Below, one piece after another: positions 52,291 to 61,693 of a stretch of 64,000 nt of DNA. Location: positions 1 through 64,000 of the forward strand of contig BQJU01000005.1 of the NCBI GenBank assembly GCA_021604865.1, written 5' to 3'. Source of the DNA: Saprospiraceae bacterium (GTDB lineage Bacteria; Bacteroidota; Bacteroidia; Chitinophagales; Saprospiraceae). The position numbers and the translations under genes were made by a program. Below the pieces are notes generated by a model. That model saw nothing but the letters and a program-made list of their open reading frames with translations, did no database searches and was not told the origin of the DNA. Numbering within the stretch: the stretch's first letter is position 1; each line of letters begins with the position of its first letter.

Positions 52291-53220
52291 TCAATAAGCT
52301 TTCGCTCTATCTACTTCAAACAAAAGGGATTCACCAACTTGCGAGCGCCGATAATTTTCAGCAATGACCCCAGCAGCTGTCACCTGATTCGTAACGCTTG
52401 CTATATGCGGAGTGATCACAATTTTTGGGTGATTCCAGAAGGCGTGATTTTTAGGTAGCGGTTCTTCCCGGAAAACATCCAGCCAAGCTTCTTGCAACAA
52501 TCCCTCTGCCAGAGCCCACAATAAATCCTCTTCCACCAGCTGTGCCCCCCGGGCTACATTGATCAGATAACTACCAGCCGGCATCGCCTGAAAAAGCCCC
52601 CGATTAAGTATATTTTTCGTTTCCGGCGTATTGGGCAGTAAACATACCATGACGTTAACCTGGCTGGCAAAAGCCGAAAGAGGTACCTCTTCAGCACTCA
52701 GGCAACGCACACCTTCAATAGATTTTTGACTTTGGCTGTATCCCCATACTTCGAATCCCATGGCTGCTAAAAATTGAGCAATCGGCCCACCAAGCGCGCC
52801 GATACCAAGCATGCCGATACGGAGTGGCAGATTAACGAGTTTCGGAGATTGCCAAACTCCTGCCAACTGGTTGGCTTGATAAAACCGGAATTGTTTTTGG
52901 ATATTCAGAATAGCCATCAAAACATAATTGCGCATGGAAATGGTAATATTTTCATCCACCATACGAACAACAGGAATACCTGCTGGCAAATCAGGGTCGT
53001 TTAAAATATGCTCAACGCCCGCACCTAATGAACTGATCAATCGCAAATTATTCAAGCGTTTTAATAGTCCCGGAGGATGTTTCCATAAAATAGCCAGTTG
53101 TACGGCTTGTGGTTGTGGCAGGTCGGGAAATACCCAAACCGGCACTTCTGGAAGCAACAGCTCTATACTTTCCCGTAAGGGCTTAACATCTCGATCGGGT
53201 ACGACGATAAGTATCGACAT
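52291..53220 (-). CDS. D-2-hydroxyacid dehydrogenase (GhrA-like glyoxylate/hydroxypyruvate reductase)
   Basis: 309 aa. The NAD(P)-binding motif reads RIGMLGIGALGGPIA (GxGxxG). The catalytic Arg lies in INVARGAQLVEEDLL, Glu in DVFREEPLP and the His in ITPHIAS. Length and the LISSLGAGVEHIL segment fit the GhrA group, which reduces glyoxylate and hydroxypyruvate. It is 73 bp downstream of the CoxE-like gene in the same direction but is likely independent metabolically. Confidence 0.88.
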   Translation of the reverse strand: MSILIVVPDRDVKPLRESIELLLPEVPVWVFPDLPQPQAVQLAILWKHPPGLLKRLNNLRLISSLGAGVEHILNDPDLPAGIPVVRMVDENITISMRNYVLMAILNIQKQFRFYQANQLAGVWQSPKLVNLPLRIGMLGIGALGGPIAQFLAAMGFEVWGYSQSQKSIEGVRCLSAEEVPLSAFASQVNVMVCLLPNTPETKNILNRGLFQAMPAGSYLINVARGAQLVEEDLLWALAEGLLQEAWLDVFREEPLPKNHAFWNHPKIVITPHIASVTNQVTAAGVIAENYRRSQVGESLLFEVDRAKAY

Positions 53221-53293
53221 GGTGGGATTTGTTTTAAAAAGAAGTCAGCTTTTGAGATCATTGTACGCTCAGATTATTGCCTCACTGTCAGGT

Positions 53294-54439
53294 CTATTTT
53301 AACCAGCGGGCTATCGCTTTTAGACTATCAATATTGTGAGCGGAGGCAAAGATATCGATAAATGGCATTGCCACCTCCATACCTTTGACAGTAGGTTGGT
53401 AATGGGTATAACCGGCTAGCGGGTTCAACCAGATTACTTTGGCAGCTTTGCGGTGTATTATACGCATGCTTTGGGATAACAATTCAGGATTACCGGTATC
53501 CCAACCATCACTGAGGATGAGCACAATGGTTTGTTTATTGAGCAGACGCCGGGCGTAGCTTTCGCAAAACTGGTGAAGGGAGGCCCCAATCCGAGTACCG
53601 CCAGACCAGCCTGGAACATTTTCAGATAATTCGCGCAAAGCATCCTGAAATTCTCCAGACCGCAATGGGTCTGTAACCCGATGAAGTTGGGTGCTAAAGA
53701 CGAAAGTTTCAATGCGTCGGTAGGCGTGTTGAAAAGCATAAATAAATTGGACCAGAAATTGACTGTAAAGGTCCATACTCTTGCTCACATCACAGAGCAG
53801 TACTATTTTTTGTCGCTTTTGTTTGGGTTTTTCAAAGGCAAGATCGAGAATTTCACCGCCACGGCGCATATTTAATCGCAGGGTTTTCCGCAAATCCAGG
53901 CGAGCGCCTGAGCGTACCCGCTCCTTACGTCTGGATTGCTGGTAAGCCAGATTACGGGCAATGCGCTGAATCAGGCGCATCACTTCCCGTAACTGATCTT
54001 CTGTAAAACTGGAAAAGTCCCGGCTATGTAAACTTTCATGGGCACTATAGGTTGCCGTTTCCGTCACCTCTTTGGAGGCATTACCTCCTAGCCAGCTTTT
54101 GAGAGTATCAAAAGAAGTTTGCTGGCCGGCACTTTTCCCGCTCTTTGATTTTTCGGCTTTGCCTTCTGCCTTTTTGGAATCGAGAGCCTTGTCAAGTTCT
54201 CGCCAATACTGTGCGTACAACGTATCAAAGGGCTCCAATTGGCTTTGTTTGCGCACCAACATGGCCCGCAGACAAACCCGAAAATGTTCCGGATTATCAA
54301 AAGGTGCCATTGTCTCTACGGCTTGCAACACATCCGCCTCTTCACCCGGACCAATGGTAAAGCCCCGATTCCTTAAGAACCGACAAAAGGCCACCAGATT
54401 GGCGCTAAGCGAGGTTTGGCGTTGTATTAAATCAGACAA
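53294..54439 (-). CDS. coxE: CoxE-like VWA domain protein
   Basis: 381 aa. N-terminal helical domain (FCRFLRNRGFTIGPGEEADV, HFRVCLRAMLV) and Lys/Ser-rich linker at 90-115, then a von Willebrand A domain: IVLLCDVSKSMDLYS (MIDAS DxSxS), TFVFSTQLHRV, GGTRIGASL and LILSDGWDTG. CoxE works with the MoxR ATPase CoxD in maturation of the molybdenum hydroxylase (inserting sulfur or copper in Oligotropha). No in-frame ATG exists before the conserved start, so a TTG at 54439 is used, 14 bp past the thioredoxin gene, with GGACG upstream. Confidence 0.9.
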   Translation of the reverse strand: MSDLIQRQTSLSANLVAFCRFLRNRGFTIGPGEEADVLQAVETMAPFDNPEHFRVCLRAMLVRKQSQLEPFDTLYAQYWRELDKALDSKKAEGKAEKSKSGKSAGQQTSFDTLKSWLGGNASKEVTETATYSAHESLHSRDFSSFTEDQLREVMRLIQRIARNLAYQQSRRKERVRSGARLDLRKTLRLNMRRGGEILDLAFEKPKQKRQKIVLLCDVSKSMDLYSQFLVQFIYAFQHAYRRIETFVFSTQLHRVTDPLRSGEFQDALRELSENVPGWSGGTRIGASLHQFCESYARRLLNKQTIVLILSDGWDTGNPELLSQSMRIIHRKAAKVIWLNPLAGYTHYQPTVKGMEVAMPFIDIFASAHNIDSLKAIARWLK

Positions 54440-54453
54440 AGTGATACGTCCGT

Positions 54454-55053
54454 CTAGCTACCGCTTCCCACAATCGTCTTTAATTCCTCCATGAAAGGAG
54501 CGGCTTCTTTAAATCCTTTGCTGATTTGGATGCGCTCCATATCTTCATTGAGGTATACATAAGAAGGATAACTCAGACGACCATCCAGCAAGGCGTAAGC
54601 AAACGTATGAATGTTTCTTTTGCCACCATCAACCAACGCATATTCTTTGCCTTCGAAAGTGATTTTACCTTCTTTTTCAGCGTTTAGTTTGACGTTGTAA
54701 AAGTGTTTGTTCATGTATTCTGCCACTTCGGTCTGCGAGAAGGTTTTGCGATCCATCACCTTACACCATCCACACCAATCGGTATATACATCAATAAAAA
54801 TTTTCTTTGGCGTTTTCTTGGAAGCAGCCATAGCTTCATTAAAGCTCATCCACTTAACCGGGCTATCTATTGCACTTTGTTGTGCTACATTTACCGGATG
54901 GGCCTGAACTGCTGGTGTTACTGGCTGAGGAGCTTGTTGTGGAACGGTTGCTGCAGCCTGAAGCTGCTGATCAGGAGTCTCTGACTGATTGGAACAGGAA
55001 AAGCTACCTAAAGTCAGCATGACCAATACAAATGGAAAAAAAAATCTTTTCAT
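54454..55053 (-). CDS. Thioredoxin-fold lipoprotein (thiol-disulfide protein)
   Basis: 199 aa. Lipobox LGSFSC, lipid Cys20, then a Gln/Pro-rich linker (25-60). The thioredoxin active site CGWC is at residues 94-97, preceded by IFIDVYTDW. The C-terminal part (LSYPSYVYLNEDM, cis-Pro in YPS) is thioredoxin-like. It should reduce or isomerise disulfides in the periplasm. It is inserted between the LuxR-type regulator and CoxE inside the cox-like locus, which may be chance or a maturation role. Confidence 0.88.
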   Translation of the reverse strand: MKRFFFPFVLVMLTLGSFSCSNQSETPDQQLQAAATVPQQAPQPVTPAVQAHPVNVAQQSAIDSPVKWMSFNEAMAASKKTPKKIFIDVYTDWCGWCKVMDRKTFSQTEVAEYMNKHFYNVKLNAEKEGKITFEGKEYALVDGGKRNIHTFAYALLDGRLSYPSYVYLNEDMERIQISKGFKEAAPFMEELKTIVGSGS

Positions 55054-55152
55054 GAGGATACTATTTTAAATCAAAAAGTTAATGGTGCAAAACTGCGAGT
55101 TTTATCCTATAGTTAACGGTTTTAAGGGGTGGAAATTTGGTGGAAAAGAGGA

Positions 55153-56256
55153 CTAGACCCCCTTTTTTTCTGTTGCCTTACTAAGTTGAATAGCTTCTTT
55201 TCGAGATTTTACGCCCAATTTGGCGTAAATTTTATTGATATGGGTTTTGACGGTACTTAATTCAATAAATAGAATACCGGCAATTTCTTTATTTGACACC
55301 CCTTGGCGGATCAGATCCAAAATTTCCAGCTCTTTGACTGTCAACAATTCACTGGTCGGGGCATCTGTCGAATTAGGTTGAGCTTTGGTGATTGATGACT
55401 TCCACCTTTGCCAAAGCAAAATTAGGCCTATTCCCATGACCAATATGAGTAATGTTTGCAATGCCATAAACCGCCATACCCAGATTGGAACGCTTGTTTG
55501 GTCTTCCGAAGTATAAAATTTGAGCTTTCGCAAATAGTTTTTGGTATAAGTGTCGTGGGGCATCTCCCGTTTTAATCGCTCACCAAAATACTGATATGAT
55601 GCCCGATGCAGGTCAAAATATTCGTCCATATCCGTATTGTTGATAGCTGCCAATGCCGCAATCGAACTTTGACAGGTATCGGCGAAATTGAGCAGGTCAT
55701 TAAACAGCTTCTCTTCTGACAACCGGAGTTCGGTCGGAAATTTTATTTCATAAAAATAAAAACTAGGGTATACCAACCTGGACAACTCCCGCATCAGGTG
55801 GTTGTTGCGATCGCCACGGATTTGGTAGTTCCCAAAAGGGGAATAAAAATTGGTGTCGGCTATAATTTCCAGTTGGGTGTCGTTGTTGAGAATGACGTGA
55901 ATAAAGTTGTGATCATCGCCACCGACATAGAGGCAGGCGTCATAATCCGTATTTTGTTCTTTCATCAGATATAACCGGTAAAAACGATTTTCGTCAGGCA
56001 ATTGATTACCACGAAACACAAAATTACCGTCTGCATCAGTGGTGGCGATATCTACGATCATATCCGGACTGGCTCGGTAGTAGTCTGAAAGTTCTTCTAT
56101 CATAGCCATAAACACTTTGGGTTGCCAGCTGTCGCCAAGGTTAATTTTTCCTCGTACCTCATAAGTCGCCCAACCTGGCATGGCCAGGCCAACTGACAAC
56201 AATCCAATTATCAATAACCGATCGTACATGTTTCTGCGCTTTCTGGCGGATAACAT
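55153..56256 (-). CDS. Membrane-tethered LuxR-type one-component regulator
   Basis: 367 aa from the ATG at 56256; a second in-frame ATG at 56229 is possible. Signal-peptide-like anchor (RLLIIGLLSVGLAMPGWA), then about 230 periplasmic residues with a beta-sandwich start (YEVRGKINLGDSWQPK, TTDADGNFVF) and helices, a membrane helix at about 262-286 (FMALQTLLILVMGIGLILLW), and a C-terminal GerE/LuxR helix-turn-helix (LTVKELEILDLIRQGVSNKE, STVKTHINKIYAKLG). It senses outside and binds DNA from the membrane without phosphorelay. Lies between MoxR and thioredoxin genes and could regulate the cox-like locus. Confidence 0.85.
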   Translation of the reverse strand: MLSARKRRNMYDRLLIIGLLSVGLAMPGWATYEVRGKINLGDSWQPKVFMAMIEELSDYYRASPDMIVDIATTDADGNFVFRGNQLPDENRFYRLYLMKEQNTDYDACLYVGGDDHNFIHVILNNDTQLEIIADTNFYSPFGNYQIRGDRNNHLMRELSRLVYPSFYFYEIKFPTELRLSEEKLFNDLLNFADTCQSSIAALAAINNTDMDEYFDLHRASYQYFGERLKREMPHDTYTKNYLRKLKFYTSEDQTSVPIWVWRFMALQTLLILVMGIGLILLWQRWKSSITKAQPNSTDAPTSELLTVKELEILDLIRQGVSNKEIAGILFIELSTVKTHINKIYAKLGVKSRKEAIQLSKATEKKGV

Positions 56257-56350
56257 CAAAATTAGTAATTATTTGGGAGGCGATCGAAGAGCCTATGTCG
56301 ATGGATCGACAATTTGACAAAGAATAACAAAATCTTAACGCTGTTGGTTT

Positions 56351-57253
56351 TTACAACTTATCAAACTTTGAAATAGCACCAACTTTTTCGAATAATTCCG
56401 TCAGGGAAAGCTGGGTCTGTCGCACATCTTGCCAGTCTTTGAGGATAATTCCAAGGGTAGATGCTACGATTTCCTTATCGAGGTGATCGATGTGTAGCGC
56501 TACAAGGGCTTGAGCCCAATCCAGGGTTTCAGCCACTCCTGGAGCCTTTTCCAGTTTCATCTGGCGCAATTCCGCAATAAAGGCACAAATCTGTTGTCCC
56601 AGTCGTTTATCAATGCCGGGTGTTTTGCCTTGCACAATTTGCAGTTCTTTTTCAAAAGAAGGGTAGTCAATCCATAAGTAAAGACAGCGCCGTCGCAAAG
56701 CTTCTGATAGTTCACGCACACGGTTGCTGGTGACAATAACTTGTGGAATGTGGGTAGCGTTGATGGTACCTATTTCGGGTATGCTGATCTGCCAATCAGA
56801 AAGGACCTCCAAGAAGAAACTTTCGAATTCTTCATCCGAGCGGTCGATTTCATCAATAAGTAGTACCGGTGATTGATGATGGGTAATGGCTTGTAATAAG
56901 GGCCGCTTGAGTAAAAATTTGTCACTAAAAATGGTCTTTTCTTTTTCTTCCAGGCTTTTCCCGGTTTGTTCTTCCATTTTTAAATGCAACAATTGTTGCT
57001 GGTAATTCCATTCGTAAAGCGCATGCGTTGCATCAAGCCCTTCATAACACTGAAGCCTGATGAGGTCAGTATTTAAAGCTTTGGCCATTACTTTGGCAAT
57101 CTCTGTTTTGCCCACTCCAGCTGGCCCCTCAACCAACAAAGGTTTTTGAAGGGTCATACCTAAAAAAATGGACATCACTATGGAAGGTTCCGTGACATAA
57201 CCTTGCTCTTCAAGTAGCTCTTGTATCCTCGTTAGTTCTTTATTCTGAATCAT
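56351..57253 (-). CDS. coxD: MoxR-family AAA+ ATPase (CoxD-like)
   Basis: 300 aa. Walker A GPAGVGKT at residues 43-50, Walker B LLIDEIDRSDEEFESF, sensor TSNRVRELSEALRRRCLYLW. MoxR/CoxD ATPases act with VWA partners such as CoxE to mature cofactor-containing enzymes; in carbon monoxide dehydrogenase CoxD is needed for active-site sulfuration. It lies after CoxM, separated by a strong hairpin, and before the LuxR-type regulator. Confidence 0.9.
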   Translation of the reverse strand: MIQNKELTRIQELLEEQGYVTEPSIVMSIFLGMTLQKPLLVEGPAGVGKTEIAKVMAKALNTDLIRLQCYEGLDATHALYEWNYQQQLLHLKMEEQTGKSLEEKEKTIFSDKFLLKRPLLQAITHHQSPVLLIDEIDRSDEEFESFFLEVLSDWQISIPEIGTINATHIPQVIVTSNRVRELSEALRRRCLYLWIDYPSFEKELQIVQGKTPGIDKRLGQQICAFIAELRQMKLEKAPGVAETLDWAQALVALHIDHLDKEIVASTLGIILKDWQDVRQTQLSLTELFEKVGAISKFDKL

Positions 57254-57275
57254 AATTAAGAACGTAAAATAAAAG

Positions 57276-57310
57276 AGTCATCCCGATTTCGAAAAAAAAT
57301 CGGGATGACT
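57276..57310 (-). terminator. Perfect 14-bp hairpin between coxM and moxR
   Basis: AGTCATCCCGATTT (57276-57289) pairs perfectly with AAATCGGGATGACT (57297-57310), 7-nt loop. On the minus strand CTTTTATTTTACG follows. It should end or attenuate the coxGSLM transcript before moxR, 23 bp upstream of the MoxR start. Confidence 0.75.
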
Positions 57311-57364
57311 TGCAAAACGGTATTTGTTAATTCTTTTTCTTTCAAAACATTCGAAAACTACCTT

Positions 57365-58219
57365 CTATTCCGCAACAGCGCTAAGGGCCTTTCTGACGTA
57401 AACCTTTGCCAAATGCAGCCTGTATTCTTCAGAAGCGAAATGATCACTCACGATATCCTGCCCAGCAGCAGCTTTGGTCGCAGCAGCTTCGATGTTCTCT
57501 GTATTAAGTGCCTTAGACCGAATGGCATCTTCTACACCAGTATCGCGAAAAGGGGCATCCGATACCCCCGTAAAGGCAATGCGGGCGTCTTCACATTTAC
57601 CATCTTTTATGGTCACAACCGCAGCACAACCAACGATTGCAAAACGGGAAGCCGGTTGCATAAATTTCTGATAACTGGTTTTGGTGTTTTTTCCAGCTAC
57701 CGGAACTTTGATATGTGTGATGATTTCTGTTTCTTCAAGTGCCGTCATATAAAAACCCATAAAAAAGTCTTCTGCCGTGATGCTGCGTTCTCCTTTGGAA
57801 CCTTTTACGACAATTTTTGCATTGGTTGCGATCATTACCGCAGGCCAGTCTGCGGAGGGATCAGCATGTGCCAGACTTCCGCCAATAGTGCCCCGATTTC
57901 GAACCTGTACGTCACCAATGAGGTCGGCAGCTTCGGCCATAATCGGCAGGTGCTCCTTGATTGTTTCAGAATGAGCTATAGAAGCATGGGTTGAATTGGC
58001 TCCGATAACCAACTCATCACCTTCTTTTTTAATGCCATTTAGTTCGGATAATCTCCCGATATCGATTAACATGCCAGGCTGGTTAAGGCGCATCTTCATC
58101 GCTGGAATCAGACTATGCCCCCCAGACAATAATTTGGCATCATCGCCGTGCTCTGAAAGCAGGGAAATGACTTCATCCAAAGTACTTGGCCGATGATATG
58201 AAAATTCAGCAGGAATCAT
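57365..58219 (-). CDS. coxM: Molybdenum hydroxylase FAD-binding subunit (CoxM-like)
   Basis: 284 aa from ATG 58219 (MIPAEFSYHRP), the usual start. FAD-binding signature LLSGGHSLIPAMKMRL and NRGTIGGSLAHADPSADWP (second FAD/iron motif) are present. CoxM passes electrons from CoxS to FAD and to quinones or other acceptors. 101 bp downstream of coxL. A hairpin follows. Confidence 0.93.
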   Translation of the reverse strand: MIPAEFSYHRPSTLDEVISLLSEHGDDAKLLSGGHSLIPAMKMRLNQPGMLIDIGRLSELNGIKKEGDELVIGANSTHASIAHSETIKEHLPIMAEAADLIGDVQVRNRGTIGGSLAHADPSADWPAVMIATNAKIVVKGSKGERSITAEDFFMGFYMTALEETEIITHIKVPVAGKNTKTSYQKFMQPASRFAIVGCAAVVTIKDGKCEDARIAFTGVSDAPFRDTGVEDAIRSKALNTENIEAAATKAAAGQDIVSDHFASEEYRLHLAKVYVRKALSAVAE

Positions 58220-58320
58220 TTTTTTAAATTTAAAAGTTTTGAGTTTGATGGCTATAATTAATGGAAACAAGGTTTTTTTAATCCTAATTTATTTTCCAAG
58301 TTCCCAAAAAAGTTACCACC

Positions 58321-60684
58321 CTATTCATTCATAGCCCTCCACACACGCTCTGAAGTCAGTGGCATCTGGATATCCTTAATGCCAAATGGCGATAAAGCAT
58401 CCATCACCGCATTAACTACAGCTGGCGTTGAACCAATCGTTCCGGCTTCACCGGCACCTTTTACCCCCAATGGATTATGGGGACATGGGGTCACCTGACG
58501 ATCGATCTCAAATGAAGGAAAGTCATCGGCTCTGGGCATAGTATAATCCATATATGAACCATTGGTCAGCTGACCATTTTCGTCGTAGATGGCCCCTTCA
58601 AACATGGCTTGTCCAACACCCTGCGCAATACCTCCGTGGATTTGGCCGTCCACAATCATTGGATTGATGACATTGCCTACATCATCTACTGCGATAAAGC
58701 GTTTTAAAGTAACTTTCCCGGTATCTTTATCAACCTCCACTACAGCAATGTGTGCACCAAAAGGATAGGTAAAGTTGGTAGGATCATAGAAACTGGAAAA
58801 ATCCAGCCCTGGTTCTAAGCCTTCCGGATAATTGTGCGGTACATAAGCAGTCAGGGCTACATCGCCAAATCCAATACTTTTATCGGTACCTTTTACGGTC
58901 CATTTTCCGTTAGCAAATTCGAGGTCTTCAGCTGAAGCCTCTAATTTATGGGCAGCAATTTTGCTTCCTTTTTCAATGACTTTTTCGATACTCTTTACGA
59001 TAGCAGAACCACCAACGGCCAGGCTTCGCGAACCATAGGTCCCCATACCAAAGGCCACTGCTTCGGAATCACCATGCACGATTTCAATGTCTTCCATCGG
59101 GATGCCAAATTTATCGGCCACCACTTGAGCAAATGTCGTTTCATGGCCCTGGCCATGTGAGTGAGATCCCGAATAAACACTTACCTTCCCTGTGGGCTGG
59201 ACCCGGACCTGGGCCGATTCAAACAATCCTGCGCGAGCACCAAGGGCGCCAACTACAGCAGAAGGAGCAATACCACAAGCTTCGATATAAGTAGAAAAAC
59301 CAATTCCTAGCAGTCGGCCCTCTTTCCTGGCAGCTTCCTGCTCCTTGCGGAATTTTTTATAGTCGACCATTTCCAGGGCTCTTTTCAGCACTCCTTGGTA
59401 ATTGCCACTATCATATTGCAAGGCCACCTGGGTTTGATAGCCTGGTTCTTTTACCCCATCAAAGGGTGGAATGAAATTTTTTGTGCGTAAATCAGCAGGA
59501 TCTATTTTCATTTCCAGAGCGGCCGTATCTATGAGGCGTTCCAAAAGATACGTTGCTTCCGGTCGGCCGGCTCCACGGTAGGCATCAACAGCCGTGGTAT
59601 GGGTAAATACGCCAACCAGGTCGATGTGAATTTTAGGAGTGGTATATAATCCCTGCAATAAGGTGCCATGCAACCAGGTGGGTACCGCAGGAGCAAATGT
59701 AGAAAGGTAAGCACCGAGATTAGCATAAGTATTCACCCTCAATCCAACGATTTTTCCATCTTTATCAAAACCCATTTCCGCTTTTGTAGCATGGTCACGG
59801 CCGTGGGCATCCGTAATAAAACTTTCCGTGCGTTCAGCCGTCCATTTAATCGGTCGACCTATCTGTTTGGAGCACCAAATCACTAATGCTTCTTCCAGGT
59901 AGTGGAATATTTTACTACCAAAACCACCCCCTACATCCGGAGCTACTACGCGCACTTTATGCTCGGGTAAACCCAAAACAAAAGCACATAACAGCAAGCG
60001 AGTCAGGTGTGGGTTTTGCGACGTTGTATACAGGGTATATTTTTCAGTGGCATCTTCATAATGGCCAATTGCCGACCTGGGTTCAATGGCATTGGGAATG
60101 ACCCGCTGGTTGGTAAACTCAAGCGTAGTAATATGGTGGGCACCATTCATGGCTTCGTCTACTTCTGCTTTTGGATTGCCCAACTCCCAATCAAAACAGA
60201 TGTTATTTGGAGCATCTTCATGCACGAGTGGCGCGCCGCTTTTAGTCGCATCTTTCGGATTAACCGTTGCGGGTAAGGCTTCGTATTCAATCTCCACTAC
60301 ATCGGCGGCATCTCGAGCCTGTTCCCGTGTTTCGGCAATAACGATTGCTACAGCATCCCCCTGGTGACGAACCTTATCCGCTGTCAATAGCGGATGGGGT
60401 GGTTCCTTCATGGTGTCACCATTTTTAAAGTTGATCTGCCAACCGCAAGGTACCCCATTCACTCCGGCAGCTGTAATATCTTTTCCGGTATAAACGGCCA
60501 CAACCCCTTTCATGTCGGCAACCTCAGAGGTGTCTATATTGACTATTTTGGCGTGAGCGTAAGGACTTCGGATAATATAGGCGTGTAACATGCCAGGAAG
60601 CACAATATCATCCGTATAGTGACCCTTACCTGTAATAAAGCGTTTGTCTTCAACACGCTTTACAGATTTTCCTATGAATGTCAT
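58321..60684 (-). CDS. coxL: Molybdenum hydroxylase large subunit, form II CoxL type
   Basis: 787 aa, full length. Moco-binding VGGGFGSK at residues 251-258 and active-site AYRGAGR at 368-374. True carbon monoxide dehydrogenase (form I) has AYRCSFR; AYRGAGR marks the form II/xanthine-oxidase-like group whose natural substrates are unclear and may include aldehydes, purines or CO at low efficiency. C-terminal GVKGAGEAGTIG has the catalytic Glu loop. Flanked by coxS (27 bp) and coxM (101 bp). Confidence 0.93.
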   Translation of the reverse strand: MTFIGKSVKRVEDKRFITGKGHYTDDIVLPGMLHAYIIRSPYAHAKIVNIDTSEVADMKGVVAVYTGKDITAAGVNGVPCGWQINFKNGDTMKEPPHPLLTADKVRHQGDAVAIVIAETREQARDAADVVEIEYEALPATVNPKDATKSGAPLVHEDAPNNICFDWELGNPKAEVDEAMNGAHHITTLEFTNQRVIPNAIEPRSAIGHYEDATEKYTLYTTSQNPHLTRLLLCAFVLGLPEHKVRVVAPDVGGGFGSKIFHYLEEALVIWCSKQIGRPIKWTAERTESFITDAHGRDHATKAEMGFDKDGKIVGLRVNTYANLGAYLSTFAPAVPTWLHGTLLQGLYTTPKIHIDLVGVFTHTTAVDAYRGAGRPEATYLLERLIDTAALEMKIDPADLRTKNFIPPFDGVKEPGYQTQVALQYDSGNYQGVLKRALEMVDYKKFRKEQEAARKEGRLLGIGFSTYIEACGIAPSAVVGALGARAGLFESAQVRVQPTGKVSVYSGSHSHGQGHETTFAQVVADKFGIPMEDIEIVHGDSEAVAFGMGTYGSRSLAVGGSAIVKSIEKVIEKGSKIAAHKLEASAEDLEFANGKWTVKGTDKSIGFGDVALTAYVPHNYPEGLEPGLDFSSFYDPTNFTYPFGAHIAVVEVDKDTGKVTLKRFIAVDDVGNVINPMIVDGQIHGGIAQGVGQAMFEGAIYDENGQLTNGSYMDYTMPRADDFPSFEIDRQVTPCPHNPLGVKGAGEAGTIGSTPAVVNAVMDALSPFGIKDIQMPLTSERVWRAMNE

Positions 60685-60711
60685 AAGGGAAGGTTTTAAT
60701 GTTTAAAAATG

Positions 60712-61176
60712 TTAAGCGTGTTCTGCGGCGTACTGAATTGCTTTTACAATGTTATGGTAACCAGTGCAACGACAGAAATTACCCTCAAGGGCTTCTCTAA
60801 TTTCTTTTTCGGTTGGGTTGGGATTACGATCCAAAAGGTCAGCCGCTGTCATGATCATACCAGGAGTACAGAAGCCACATTGTAAGCCATGTTTTTCTTT
60901 GAATCCTTCCTGAAGTGGATGAAGCGATCCGTTTTGGGCAAGGCCCTCAATGGTAACTACTTTGCTACCATCAGCCTGAACAGCCAGAAGTGTACATGAC
61001 TTTACAGCTTTTCCGTCAACCATGATTGTACACGCACCACAATTGCTGGTGTCGCATCCTATATGGGTTCCGGTCAAGCCGAGGGTGTCGCGCAGATAAT
61101 GCGACAGCAGAAGCCTGGGCTCTACTTCGTGGCTGCGACTCTCCCCATTTACAGTTAGGGTAATGTTGATTGCCAT
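60712..61176 (-). CDS. coxS: Molybdenum hydroxylase [2Fe-2S] subunit (CoxS-like)
   Basis: 154 aa. N-terminal plant-ferredoxin cluster Cys41, Cys46, Cys49, Cys61 and C-terminal all-helical cluster Cys100, Cys103, Cys135, Cys137 ([10 protein letters not shown]). Both binding sets are complete. It relays electrons from the molybdenum centre to FAD. The cluster order is coxG, coxS, coxL, coxM, then the maturation genes. Confidence 0.95.
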   Translation of the reverse strand: MAINITLTVNGESRSHEVEPRLLLSHYLRDTLGLTGTHIGCDTSNCGACTIMVDGKAVKSCTLLAVQADGSKVVTIEGLAQNGSLHPLQEGFKEKHGLQCGFCTPGMIMTAADLLDRNPNPTEKEIREALEGNFCRCTGYHNIVKAIQYAAEHA

Positions 61177-61206
61177 AAGTATCTATCTATTTGTTATGTT
61201 ATAAAA

Positions 61207-61647
61207 TTATGGGTTGATCTTTTTTTCCATTGCCTTAAAAAATTGTTTGGTCAGGGTATTGGCAACCCCCGATAACACCCGATTGCCGGTTTGCGCCAAC
61301 AGGCCCGATAGATGGGCATCACCATTGAAGGCTAGTTCGGTTTGTTGTTCTGATACTGGAGTGATCTGAATATTGACAGCAGCAGCAACATTGCCAATTT
61401 TACTATTCTGTTTAATCTTCAACACAAAACTTTTGGGTTCATTCTTTTCCGCCACCTCCAGATCGCCACTAAAAGAGCCCTGAACAGGGCCCATCTTGAT
61501 GTCAGCAATGGCCTTGTATTGGTCTTTTCCCAAAGGTTCCAACCTGGTAATACCTGGCGTAATCTCCGCTAGGGTATCCGTATCCATCATTATATTCCAG
61601 ATAGTAGAAACAGAAGCATTGAAGATATGCTTACCGGTGAGTTGCAT
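61207..61647 (-). CDS. coxG: CoxG-like SRPBCC family protein
   Basis: 146 aa from ATG 61647 (TTG two codons earlier is an alternative). The START/SRPBCC fold reads ASVSTIWNIMMDTDTLAEITPGITRLEP and DIKMGPVQGSFSGDLEV. CoxG anchors carbon monoxide dehydrogenase to the membrane in Oligotropha; here it is first in the operon, 30 bp before coxS. A helical tail is present (VLSGVANTLTKQFFKAM). Confidence 0.9.
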   Translation of the reverse strand: MQLTGKHIFNASVSTIWNIMMDTDTLAEITPGITRLEPLGKDQYKAIADIKMGPVQGSFSGDLEVAEKNEPKSFVLKIKQNSKIGNVAAAVNIQITPVSEQQTELAFNGDAHLSGLLAQTGNRVLSGVANTLTKQFFKAMEKKINP

Positions 61648-61693
61648 AGACAATTGGATTTTAATATTCTAAATGGAGATCTTTAGTATAAAG

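Noticed and set aside
57305-57994. Open frame of 229 codons on the plus strand
   Set aside because: It lies opposite coxM, which has full FAD-binding motifs; composition is that of an antisense shadow with no family pattern.
58321-60684. True form I carbon monoxide dehydrogenase
   Set aside because: The active-site loop is AYRGAGR, not AYRCSFR, so the enzyme belongs to the form II/xanthine-oxidase-like group.
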